This document shows positions 46,675-55,500 of a stretch of DNA of 64,000 nt, piece by piece. The stretch covers positions 1 to 64,000 of the forward strand of contig NZ_QUZT01000028.1 in assembly GCF_004682045.1 (NCBI RefSeq). The letters run 5' to 3'. Under the pieces are notes generated by a model. The model saw nothing but the letters and a program-made list of their open reading frames with translations. It had not been told where the DNA came from and made no database searches. This DNA comes from Pseudomonas nabeulensis (GTDB taxonomy: Bacteria > Pseudomonadota > Gammaproteobacteria > Pseudomonadales > Pseudomonadaceae). The position numbers and the translations under genes were made by a program. The first letter of the stretch is position 1; every line of letters begins with the position of its first letter.

Positions 46675-47655
46675 ATGACCACCGTACGTTGGGGCATGAT
46701 CGGCTGTGGCAGCGTCACTGAGTTAAAGAGTGGACCCGCGTTCTATAAAGCGCCAGGTTCGGCCCTGGTGGCCGTGATGGGGCGTCGTGAGGACGCCGTG
46801 CGCGATTATGCGGCGCGCCATGGCATTGCGCGTTTCTACACCGACGCCCAGGCGCTGATCGACGACCCTGAGGTGGACGCGGTCTACATCGCCACACCGC
46901 CCGACAGTCACCTCGAATACAGCCTGATGGTGGCGGCGGCCGGCAAGCATTGCTGTGTCGAGAAACCCATGTCCCTGAATGCCGAGCAAAGTGCGTTGAT
47001 GCAACGCACCTTCGAGCGTGCCGGCCTGCATTTGTTTGTGTCCTACTACCGCCGTTCGCTGCCGCGCTTCCAGCAAGTGCGTGATTGGCTGCGCGAGGGG
47101 CGCATCGGCGAACTGCGCCAACTGACCTGGAACCTGTGTAAACCCGCCGCTGCGGCTGATGTCAGCGCCGCCAATTGGCGCATCGATCCGGCCATTGCCG
47201 GTGGTGGTTACTTTGCCGACCTGGCCAGCCATGGGTTCGACCTGTTCCAGTACCTGGCGGGCGATATCGTTGAAGTCAGCGGATTTACTGCGCGCCAGGC
47301 CGGGCGTTATGCCGCCGAGGACGCGGTGACGGCGTGCTGGACGTTCACTTCGGGTGCACTGGGCATGGGCTGCTGGAACTTTGTCGCGGATCGTCGCGAA
47401 GACCGGGTGGAGCTGATCGGCAGCCTTGGCCGCATCCAGTTCTCAGTCTTTGAAGATCAGCCGATACGCCTTGAAGGCGAGGTCAATGAAGTGTTGGAAG
47501 TGCCGTGCCACGCCCATATCCAGTGGCATCACGTGCTGGCAATGAACGCGCATATTCGTGGCGAAGCCGAGCATCCGTCGTTGGCCATCGAGGCGCTGAA
47601 AACCGATCGAATCCTGGACAAGGTGCTACAACGTAACCCCCATCTGCCGGGCTAG
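46675..47655 (+). CDS. Gfo/Idh/MocA family oxidoreductase
   Basis: A 326-aa NAD(P)-dependent sugar or polyol dehydrogenase. The N-terminal Rossmann fold has WGMIGCGSVTELKSGPAFYKA, then YIATPPDSHLEYSLMVAAAGKHCCVEKPMSLN with the catalytic Lys in EKP. The C-terminal GFO_IDH_MocA domain has GGGYFADLASHGFDLFQYLAG. GAGGAG precedes the ATG. The substrate is unknown. Confidence 0.9.
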   Translation: MTTVRWGMIGCGSVTELKSGPAFYKAPGSALVAVMGRREDAVRDYAARHGIARFYTDAQALIDDPEVDAVYIATPPDSHLEYSLMVAAAGKHCCVEKPMSLNAEQSALMQRTFERAGLHLFVSYYRRSLPRFQQVRDWLREGRIGELRQLTWNLCKPAAAADVSAANWRIDPAIAGGGYFADLASHGFDLFQYLAGDIVEVSGFTARQAGRYAAEDAVTACWTFTSGALGMGCWNFVADRREDRVELIGSLGRIQFSVFEDQPIRLEGEVNEVLEVPCHAHIQWHHVLAMNAHIRGEAEHPSLAIEALKTDRILDKVLQRNPHLPG

Positions 47656-47691
47656 GCGCGATAGGGTTTTCTCTTTGCAAGGATCATGCGG

Positions 47692-48321
47692 ATGAAATAC
47701 TGGATGGCGTTGTGGCTTGTAATGGCCACAAGTGCAATGGCGGCCCCACGAAGCCAAGGGACGCCTGGGGAATTTGATTTTTACGTGCTGTCGTTGTCCT
47801 GGTCACCCACCTTTTGCCTGACGCACCCGGACAACGAACAGTGCTCGGGCAAGGGCTACGGGTTTGTGTTGCATGGCCTATGGCCGCAGTACGCGCGGGG
47901 AGGGTGGCCGGCGTCGTGCGCGCCGCAGGCGCAATTGAGCCGTGAAGCGGTCGACAAGGGTGCGGCGCTGTTCCCTACCCGCTCTCTGCTGCGCCACGAA
48001 TGGGCCAAGCATGGCAGCTGCAGCGGGCTGGGGCCCTTGGCCTACCTGGAAAAAACCGACGCGGCGCTGGGGGTGGTGAACATTCCGCAGCAACTGCAGC
48101 CGTTCAATACGCCGCCCTCGTTGCAAGCCCGTGAGATCGAGGCACTGTTCCGCGAAAGTAACCCTCGCATGGGCAACCACGGGCTGGCGGTGATTTGCAA
48201 AGGCAAGGTGCTGTCGGAAGTGCGGGTGTGCCTGACCAAGGACCTGGCGTTCGCCGGTTGCCCGCGCAGCGTAAAAACCCAGTGCCGCGCCGGTGATATT
48301 CGTATTCCCGCGCAGCGCTAG
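47692..48321 (+). CDS. Secreted ribonuclease T2 family protein
   Basis: A 209-aa endoribonuclease exported by signal peptide MKYWMALWLVMATSAMAAP. Both catalytic segments are intact: CAS I FVLHGLWPQY (His61) and CAS II RHEWAKHGSC (His102, Glu103, Lys106, His107). Several Cys probably form disulphides. An ATG at 47686 is only 2 bases from AAGGA, while the ATG at 47692 has an ideal 8-base gap and starts the signal peptide, so 47692 is chosen. As a periplasmic RNase I-like enzyme it would scavenge RNA or act outside the cell. Its TAG stop interlocks with the stop of the convergent Rrf2 gene in CTAG. Confidence 0.9.
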   Translation: MKYWMALWLVMATSAMAAPRSQGTPGEFDFYVLSLSWSPTFCLTHPDNEQCSGKGYGFVLHGLWPQYARGGWPASCAPQAQLSREAVDKGAALFPTRSLLRHEWAKHGSCSGLGPLAYLEKTDAALGVVNIPQQLQPFNTPPSLQAREIEALFRESNPRMGNHGLAVICKGKVLSEVRVCLTKDLAFAGCPRSVKTQCRAGDIRIPAQR

Positions 48322-48755
48322 GGCAACATTGCGACGCGATAACGTTCGTCGAAATCCTCGGCCAATTGCGCCAGGGTGACTTTGCCCAGGCGCTTGAGCA
48401 GCAGCGCCTGGGCCTGTTCGAAGGCATCCGTGAGCGCGGCATTCACAGCCTGTTCCACCAGGCATTCCGGATGGTCGGTGGACAGGCCAATCGCGAAGAT
48501 CGACGGCGTGCCCAGGGCATTGTGAATGTCCAGCAGGGTGATTTCACTCAAGGGCTTGCCCAGGCACCAGCCGCCCTGATGGCCCTTTTCCGAGCGTACG
48601 TAGCCTTTTTCCTTGAGCAGCCCGAGGGTGCGCCGCACCACCACCGGGTTGGTGCCGAGCATCTGGGCGATGGTTTCCGAGGTGGCGCGCCCTTCATGGC
48701 GTCCCATATGGATCAGCACGTGCAGCATGCGCGACAGACGGGTGTCGTTTCTCAT
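48318..48755 (-). CDS. Rrf2 family transcriptional regulator (YwnA-like)
   Basis: A 145-aa winged-helix protein: DTRLSRMLHVLIHMGRHEGRATSETIAQMLGTNPVVVRRTLGLLKEKGYVRSEKGHQGGWCLGKPLSEITLLDIHNAL. It lacks the three-Cys iron-sulphur cluster motif of IscR/NsrR; single Cys residues are at the wing (GGWC) and in HPECLVE, so redox sensing through thiols is possible. The start at 48755 (ATG after GAGG) is preferred to a TTG one codon upstream. It is divergent from a thioredoxin-reductase-like gene that it probably regulates. Confidence 0.87.
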   Translation of the reverse strand: MRNDTRLSRMLHVLIHMGRHEGRATSETIAQMLGTNPVVVRRTLGLLKEKGYVRSEKGHQGGWCLGKPLSEITLLDIHNALGTPSIFAIGLSTDHPECLVEQAVNAALTDAFEQAQALLLKRLGKVTLAQLAEDFDERYRVAMLP

Positions 48756-48791
48756 CAAAAAACCTCAGGTCGATTCCTACGGAAGTATCCT

Positions 48792-48812
48792 TCGCAACCT
48801 GAAAAGTTGCGA
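48792..48812. promoter_or_regulatory. Candidate Rrf2 operator
   Basis: TCGCAAC (48792-48798) and GTTGCGA (48806-48812) are a perfect 7-bp inverted repeat with a 7-base spacer. It lies in the divergent gap between the rrf2-type gene and the flavoprotein gene, just upstream of TTGACG (48818-48823), a plausible -35 element of the latter. Confidence 0.5.
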
Positions 48813-48899
48813 GACTATTGACGGAGTATTTTCACGTAACATATGGTGTGTCGTGAAAGCGCGCGGATAACCGTGCGCAGCTTATTCGGGGTCACTTTC

Positions 48900-49784
48900 A
48901 TGATGCATGACGTCATTATCGTGGGCGGCAGCTATGCCGGCCTGTCAGCGGGCCTGCAATTGGCGCGGGCGCGGCGCAAGGTACTGGTGATTGATGGGGG
49001 GCAACGGCGTAACCGTTTTGCGGCCACCTCCCATGGTTTTCTTGGGCAGGACGGCCAGCCGCCACAGGTGATTGCCGCTGAAGGTCGCAGCCAGTTGATG
49101 GAGTACCCAAGCGTCACCTGGGTGCAGGACAACGTGCTGCAGGCCACGGGTCAATTGGATGAATTCAGCGTAAGCACCCAATGCAACGGCACGTTCCAGG
49201 CCCGCCGCCTGATCCTTGCCACCGGTGTAGTGGACGAGTTGCCCGCCATCGAAGGCCTCAAGGAACGTTGGGGCACGCGGGTATTCCATTGCCCTTACTG
49301 CCACGGTTATGAACTGGACCAAGGCCGCATTGGTGTATTGGCCACCTCACCGTTGTCGATGCACCACGCGCTGATGCTGCCGGACTGGGGCACCACCACC
49401 TTGTTCACCAATGGGGTCCTTACACCCGATGCTGAACAGCAAGCGCAGTTGGACCGACGGGGTGTGCAAGTGCAAAACAGCCCGGTCCGCCGCATCAGTG
49501 GTGAGCGTGCCGACCTGGAGTTGGACGATGGTCAAGTATTCAGCCTGGATGGGGTGTTCACGATCTCACGCACGCGAATCAGCCCGCTGGGTGAGCAGTT
49601 GGGGTGTGAGCGGGTCGACGGCCCAACGGGGCCGTACCTTCACACCAATGAAATGCGCCAGACCTCAAGGCCTGGCGTGTTTGCCTGCGGTGACACCTCG
49701 CTTGCCGCGGGTTCCGTGGCACTGGCCGTGGGCGAGGGCGTGCGCGCCGGCACCGGCACGCACTTTTCGTTGATCAATGGTTGA
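48900..49784 (+). CDS. Thioredoxin-reductase-like NAD(P)/FAD-dependent oxidoreductase
   Basis: A 294-aa flavoprotein. FAD loop DVIIVGGSYAGLSAG (4-18), ILATGV, the redox-like FHCPYCHGYE (Cys131, Cys134), and FAD motif GVFACGDTS near the C-terminus. The NADP loop after CPYC (IGVLATSPLSMHHA) departs from GxGxxA, so nucleotide use may be unusual. It is shorter than classical TrxB (about 315 aa). Transcription is probably controlled by the divergent Rrf2 regulator. The physiological partner is unknown. Confidence 0.85.
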   Translation: MMHDVIIVGGSYAGLSAGLQLARARRKVLVIDGGQRRNRFAATSHGFLGQDGQPPQVIAAEGRSQLMEYPSVTWVQDNVLQATGQLDEFSVSTQCNGTFQARRLILATGVVDELPAIEGLKERWGTRVFHCPYCHGYELDQGRIGVLATSPLSMHHALMLPDWGTTTLFTNGVLTPDAEQQAQLDRRGVQVQNSPVRRISGERADLELDDGQVFSLDGVFTISRTRISPLGEQLGCERVDGPTGPYLHTNEMRQTSRPGVFACGDTSLAAGSVALAVGEGVRAGTGTHFSLING

Positions 49785-50472
49785 GGTAGACCGGGCTGTC
49801 GGTGGACAACGACGCCTTGACCCCATGGGAGGTGTCACTGACCAGCACTTCTTCGCGGTCCTCGCTCAGCGCTTGCAGGGTGAGGCCGACCACTTCCTGC
49901 GGCGTGCTTTTGGGTGCGTCCACACCGGCTACCATGTCGGTGTCGATATAGGCCGGGTGTACGCCGATCACCAGGGTATTCTGTTCGCGCAATTCACCCC
50001 GCAAGCCGTTGGTAAGACCCCACTGGGCAGACTTTGAAGTGCTGTAGCCCCCGGCGCCAGGCGGGCTCAGCCAGCTCAATACCGACAGCACGTTGATCAG
50101 CGCGCCACCCCCTTGGCGGGCCAGGATCGGTGCGAATGCGCGGCTTACCCGCAGTGTGCCGAAGGTGTTTACGTCAAAGTGCTGTTGCAGGTTTTCCAGG
50201 CTGTCGTCGGCCAGCAACGAGCCGTATTTGAGGAAGCCAGCGTTGTTGATCACCACGCTCACGTCTGCGCAGTGCTCGGCGGCGCGCTGCACACTGGCGG
50301 GGTCGGTAATGTCCAGGGCGATCGGCGTGCTGCCTGGAATATCCACGCTGCCCGGGTCCCGCGCACCGGCATACACCTTGGCCGCACCGCCTTCCAGCAG
50401 CGCAGTGACAAACGCTTTGCCCAGGCCGCGATTGGCGCCGGTGACCAGTACCACTTTTCCACGAATATCCAT
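49774..50472 (-). CDS. SDR family oxidoreductase
   Basis: A 232-aa short-chain dehydrogenase. Cofactor loop VTGANRGLGKAFV near residues 10-22, NNAG, and the active-site Tyr/Lys in GGYSTSKSAQWGL. The start at 50472 (MDIRGK) has GGAG upstream; a GTG at 50484 was rejected. It overlaps the convergent flavoprotein stop by 11 bp and is divergent from an HxlR-type regulator that probably controls it. The substrate is unknown. Confidence 0.88.
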   Translation of the reverse strand: MDIRGKVVLVTGANRGLGKAFVTALLEGGAAKVYAGARDPGSVDIPGSTPIALDITDPASVQRAAEHCADVSVVINNAGFLKYGSLLADDSLENLQQHFDVNTFGTLRVSRAFAPILARQGGGALINVLSVLSWLSPPGAGGYSTSKSAQWGLTNGLRGELREQNTLVIGVHPAYIDTDMVAGVDAPKSTPQEVVGLTLQALSEDREEVLVSDTSHGVKASLSTDSPVYLNH

Positions 50473-50536
50473 GATGAGCTCCACGCTGAATTTAGGTTTA
50501 ATAATGAAACCGTTTTTATCCTGCGGGCTTCGGTCC

Positions 50537-50559
50537 TATAATGCAACTGAATTTTTCAG
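50537..50559 (+). promoter_or_regulatory. Promoter -10 and palindrome before the hxlR-type gene
   Basis: A perfect TATAAT at 50537-50542 is followed by CTGAATTTTTCAG (50547-50559), a palindrome located about where transcription would start. This is where an autoregulating HxlR repressor would be expected to bind; the same gap serves the divergent SDR gene. Confidence 0.45.
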
Positions 50560-50577
50560 CTACAGGGAGAACCGTCG

Positions 50578-51018
50578 ATGAAACGCAAATGCATGGAGGG
50601 CAATTGCTGCCCGGTTGCCCGCGCCCTCGATGTGGTGGGTGACTGGTGGACATTGCTGATCATCCGCGATGCCTTCGCCGGCGTAACCCGCTTCGGCGAC
50701 TTCCAGAAAAACCTGGGCGTTGCGAAAAATATCCTCGCCACCCGTCTCAAGGACATGGTCGAGCAAGGCCTGCTGGAAACCCGTGAAGTCGGTGCGCGCA
50801 GTGAGTACCAACTCACCGATAAAGGCCGCGCATTGATGCCGGTGCTGGTGACCCTGGCGCAGTGGGGGGAGGCGTTTACCGAGCCGGACGAGGTCGGCAC
50901 CCAAGTGCTGGATGCGCGCTTGCTCAAACCGTTGCGCAGAGTTGAAATCAAGGCCGAGGACGGACGGGTGCTGGGGGTTGAAGATATCGTCACCCAGGCT
51001 GCTGTGACGGATAACTAA
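50578..51018 (+). CDS. HxlR family transcriptional regulator
   Basis: A 146-aa winged-helix protein: CPVARALDVVGDWWTLLIIRDAFAGVTRFGDFQKNLGVAKNILATRLKDMVEQGLLE and YQLTDKGRALMPVL are classic HxlR/DUF24. Cysteines at 5, 10 and 11 (CMEGNCC) could sense electrophiles or quinones, as in the YodB/QorR branch. GGGAG precedes the ATG. The probable target is the divergent SDR gene. Confidence 0.9.
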   Translation: MKRKCMEGNCCPVARALDVVGDWWTLLIIRDAFAGVTRFGDFQKNLGVAKNILATRLKDMVEQGLLETREVGARSEYQLTDKGRALMPVLVTLAQWGEAFTEPDEVGTQVLDARLLKPLRRVEIKAEDGRVLGVEDIVTQAAVTDN

Positions 51019-51098
51019 GTACAGGGTCATTTTGTTCAATACTGCACCTGCGCTGCCCTTTACCGTGACGCCATCGTCACCATAAAAAGGGAATCGCA

Positions 51099-51686
51099 AT
51101 GAGCTTGATCATCTCCATGGCCGCGTTCGCCTTGGCCACCTCCATCACGCCGGGGCCGGTGAATGTGGTGGCGTTGAGTACAGGGGCGCGCTTCGGTTTT
51201 GCCGCCAGCCAGAAGCATGTATTCGGCGCTGCCGCCGGCTTCACCTTACTGCTGGTGTTGATCGGCCTGGGGCTGCATGAAGTGTTGGCGCGCTGGCCGA
51301 TCCTGACGCAACTGATCCAGTGGGGCGGGGTCGCCTTTCTGCTCTACATGGCGTGGAAACTGGCGACGGATGATGGCCGCCTCGACGCCGAGGGCACCGC
51401 CACCGCGCCCTCGATGCTCTACGGCGCGATCATGCAATGGCTCAACCCCAAGGCCTGGTTGGCCTGTGTGGCGGGAATGGGATTGTTCGTAGCGGATGGC
51501 GACGCCCGGCAAGTCTGGCTGTTTGCGCTGCTCTACCTGGTGATCTGTTACCTGTCGGTGGCTTGCTGGGCATATGCCGGCACATTTTTGCGACGCTACT
51601 TGAGCAACCCGCAGGGGATGCGGCTGTTCAACCGTTCGATGGCCGCGTTGCTGGTGGCCAGTGTGGGTTATTTGCTGATGGCTTGA
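51099..51686 (+). CDS. LysE/RhtB family amino acid exporter
   Basis: A 195-aa inner-membrane protein with about six helices. The family opening FALATSITPGPVNVVALSTGARFGF and GAIMQWLNPKAWLACVAG are visible. It exports amino acids or derivatives; the substrate is unknown. AGGGA precedes the ATG. Its 3' end overlaps the convergent AraC gene by 59 bp, an unusually deep overlap. Confidence 0.9.
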   Translation: MSLIISMAAFALATSITPGPVNVVALSTGARFGFAASQKHVFGAAAGFTLLLVLIGLGLHEVLARWPILTQLIQWGGVAFLLYMAWKLATDDGRLDAEGTATAPSMLYGAIMQWLNPKAWLACVAGMGLFVADGDARQVWLFALLYLVICYLSVACWAYAGTFLRRYLSNPQGMRLFNRSMAALLVASVGYLLMA

Positions 51687-52503
51687 GCAGGTCGCGGTAC
51701 TGCCCGGGCGTGGCGGCGAAGTGCAGCTTGAAGGTGCGCTGGAAATGCGCCTGGTCGGCAAAACCTGCCGCCAAAGCGACATCGGCGATCAACTCACCCT
51801 GGCGCAGTTGGCCACGTGCAAACTGGATGCGCTGGTTGATCAGATAGGCATGGGGTGTCAGCCCGTAATACTGTTTGAACGCGCGGATCAGGTAGGACGG
51901 TGATAACTCGGCCGCCAGGCAGATGTCTTCCAGCTTCAACGCGTCGGTGCAGTGCGCGCGGATATACTCGGCGGCCCGCTCCAGCTTGTGGTTTACCTCC
52001 CGCAAAGGCGCGTCGCAGGGATTGAGGCGTTGTTGCACCTCGCTGAAGTAACTCACCAGGGCGCTTTGTTTTTGCAGGTGTTCGGCGTGCTCATCCACCA
52101 GGATGCGATACAGCTCCAGCAGGCCGCTGTACAGCACGCCGTCCCGTGTGTACGGCGTGCCGAACGGGCGGTAACCCTGATCGGTGCTGAACCCCAATTG
52201 GTGCTGCAACTCGGTCAACCAGGGCGTATCGATGTACAGCATCTGGTAGGACCACAGCTCGTCCTTGATCGGGTTGCAGGCGTGCACGTCGCCGGGGTTC
52301 ATCAGTACCACCGTCCCTGCGCTGATTTCAAAGGTCTGCGTCCCATAGTGGTAGTAGCTGCGCCCGCAGGTTACCGCACCAATGGAAAAATGCTCATGGG
52401 CATGACGCGTATAGGTGACTTTGCGCCCATCGGCGATGGTCCGCGCCTCGATAAACGCGAGCGCGGGGTCACGCCAGAAAGACGGAGCGGTGGCGGTGGT
52501 CAT
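51628..52503 (-). CDS. AraC family transcriptional regulator
   Basis: A 291-aa regulator. The N-terminal cupin-like sensing domain has YTRHAHEHFSIGAVTCGRSYYHYGTQTFEISAGTVVLMNPGDVHAC. The C-terminal AraC DNA-binding domain (about 185-285) has DALKLEDICLAAELSPSYLIRAFKQYYGLTPHAYLINQRI and ADVALAAGFADQAHFQRTFKLHFAATPGQYR. The start at 52503 has AAGGAG about 10 bases upstream. It probably controls the convergent LysE exporter, a frequent pairing in pseudomonads. Confidence 0.9.
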   Translation of the reverse strand: MTTATAPSFWRDPALAFIEARTIADGRKVTYTRHAHEHFSIGAVTCGRSYYHYGTQTFEISAGTVVLMNPGDVHACNPIKDELWSYQMLYIDTPWLTELQHQLGFSTDQGYRPFGTPYTRDGVLYSGLLELYRILVDEHAEHLQKQSALVSYFSEVQQRLNPCDAPLREVNHKLERAAEYIRAHCTDALKLEDICLAAELSPSYLIRAFKQYYGLTPHAYLINQRIQFARGQLRQGELIADVALAAGFADQAHFQRTFKLHFAATPGQYRDLLKPSANNPHWPPATRPSNG

Positions 52504-52578
52504 TGGCAATGACTCCTTGGACGCAGCACAAAGGGGCAGGGCAGCAGACTTCACTAAAATCGGTGATTGTTCAAGGTG

Positions 52579-55500
52579 TCAGTGGGCGGCGGGCGCGACG
52601 GTGTCCAGGAAATCCGTCCATGGGTCTTCATCGCTGGCCGCTTCGGCCAGGCTCAAGGGGAGTTTGGCTTTTTCCCGCAGCGCGAATCCAGTGCGCAGGT
52701 AGTGTTCCACGATCACCGTCGCCAGGGCGTAAGACCTTGGGGAATCGAAGCTGCGCGGAACCCGCTCGCCCTCGGCGTTGATGGGGGGCAGATCAGCCAC
52801 CTCCGCGAGCTCATGATCAAGCTTTTTTAGGATCAGGCTGGATTCCGGTGTGGCGGAGATTGCCGCGGGGTGGGCTCCACCCACATAGGCCGGCCAGTCA
52901 AAGCGTATCAACGATGGGCGTGCTGGCTTATCTGCTACTTGCATCATTTGTTCGTAATTCAGGTCACGACGAAGACGAATAAGCAGGTGTTTCGGGAATA
53001 TCTCGAAGCAGTAGTGATCGCTGTAGAAGCTCACGTAGACCAGCAAGCCAAACTGTCCCAATTGTTCGTCCGGCGTTGACGTCAAGGGGGCAGTGACATG
53101 CCGGCTGAGGCTGAAAAACACGACGTGGCCGTACTCCAGCGCCTGGCGCTGCGGCAGTGTGAGGTGTGAGAACCAGTATTGGAGGGAGTGCACAAACGCT
53201 GCCTGTAGCCGGTCAAGCTTTTGTGCAAAAGCCTGGGAGAACGTCGCATTGATCAGACTGAGCAAATGAAAGTGCTTGGCCATTTCATTGAATCGAATGG
53301 CGTTGTCGGTTGAGTACCAATGTGTATCGGTGCCATCCAGGCAGCCTGCCATGTGCAGATCGGTAAAGGAAAACTTGTGGTCAATGCGCAAACCATGGAA
53401 TCGGCCTGCGTCATAGAACGGCGATCCTTCTGGCAGCCAAACCAATACCCGAGCGTCGAGCATTGGGTTGTGTGGATAAACGGTGTTCAAGTCGTTGCGT
53501 GCGGTATCACGCAAGCTTGGGACCTGCACGGCAAACTCTTCCAGCGCGGTTGCCAGCTGCGTTCGTTGCTGGTTGAGCGCCGCGAAGGCAAGGTTGATCG
53601 ACACGGTGCCGTAGCGCGCCTGCGGCGAGAGCACGCCATTGACCAGGCCCCAATCAAGGATCGGACGGGCCGCTTCCGGGCTGAACAGAAAGGTCTTCCA
53701 GCCACCCCGTGGCGGCAGGTACGCCAGGTACATGATTTGGCTATAGGTCATCTGACGGGAGGATCCCGGCATGACCTTCTCCATATACGCCACGTACTGT
53801 CGAAACAGAACCCAGGTCTGCGCGCTCACGTAGGGGGTTGACGCACGTATGTTGCGCACCAGCAACTGCGGGCCTTTGCCGCAAAGCAGCAAGTGCGCCG
53901 CGAGGGCCGAGGCAGCAGGGCTGAGAGGACTCAAGCCCGCCTCGATCTGGTCGCGCACGAAGGCAATGGATTCGCCCCAGTAATAACTGCTGTGCCAGTC
54001 GATGAAGCGGATGCGCGTCGGGTGTGCGTCGGGATGGGGCCCCAGGTTCAGTATCAAGGCCGCGAGGATCAAGGCGTTGCGACTGCCGCGATCGGTGCGT
54101 TCACTGGCGTGACGCCCATGCCAGCGCACATGTCTTGACAGTGTTTCTCCCAGCTCTTGGGACGTGGGTGATTTCAGCAGTCGAACCATGAGAAAGTCGG
54201 CCTCGGCGCGCACATCGGCGACGGATTTACCGGCCATTATGTCCTGGGCGAGACGCTCGATCAGCGATAGATTTTGGCCAGCCTGAAAATCTTCGGTGAT
54301 GGACACGATGCGCTGCTGCTCTGTCTCCGATAGCCGCCATTGCGCCGGCTGTGACTCCAGCAACGGCTTGAGTGCCCGCCAGTAGTGGCCTTGGCTCCAC
54401 TGCATGGGGTGACCGACCTCCAACCGTTGGACTGTCAGGCGAGCTTCGCTCAGGGTGGTGGGCACGCTGAGGTTGTAAAGACGCAGTGCCTGCGACAGGT
54501 TGACATCGGGAATGGTGCGCAATTGGCCCCCGTTCTTGCTGGCTACTTCTGTCAAGTGGATGGCGATGTCCGACAGCTCCGGATGGGCCAGGACTGGAGC
54601 CGTCAGTGATTTCCATACACCGTCCAGCCCGCGTGCGCCGATTTCGGCCGATGCACTGAGCAGCACATGACTGTCGGGGTCGATGCCGTGTTTGACGCAA
54701 ATGGCTTGGAACGCAGGGGCTTCGGTCAGCATTGACAGTTGGGCATTGGGTTTCTCGACGGTGGCTTGCAGGGTGTCCGGGTCTCCGCTGATCAGCATGC
54801 CGAGGCCAGTATCGCCCTCGAGCTCACCGCCACTGATCACCTGAGTCAGCGCGGTACGAATGGTGTGGCGGTCATTGAGCAGGCCGACATACTGGCGAAA
54901 GCGGTAGAGCTCGCCAAAGGAGCGTGCCGCGGTCAATATCACAGGCACCGGCGGAGCTGGCCAATCACGCAGACGCTGAATCAGGGCGTCAATAGTCTGT
55001 GTGCTAAAGGGCCGTTCGATACCATACACCTGCAGCACACTGGCGATGCTCAAGGTCTGATCCGGATAAATATCGGTGCCGGCTTTGTCGGCCAATTGCC
55101 CCAAACGATCCCAGCGCTCGTCGGGCTCATTGGGCACCAGCTCCTTGATCTCGCCTCTGATGTCCTGAGCCTGGGCGCAGAGTACCTGTCGTTGACAATC
55201 GAAATAGACGGTTTGCGCGGCGTCGGCGCCCGGGCCATTGTCGCTGAGGAGTGCCTGTAACAGTTGCGCTGCCTCTTTCACGGCGCTGGCCAACATGGAG
55301 TCGGAATTCAGTTGTACACGCGTGCCATATACGGCCAATCCGGCGAATGGTGTGTCGCTCTCATCGTAGGCACCCAGGCTATCAGCCAGTTGCTGATAAT
55401 CGTGCTGCTGTTGGGTCAGCTCAGCGTGAATCTTGGATTTGCTGCAACCGTTATCGTCAAACCCTGGGAAACTCTGCAAGGTTTGCAGCTCTTCAAGGAT

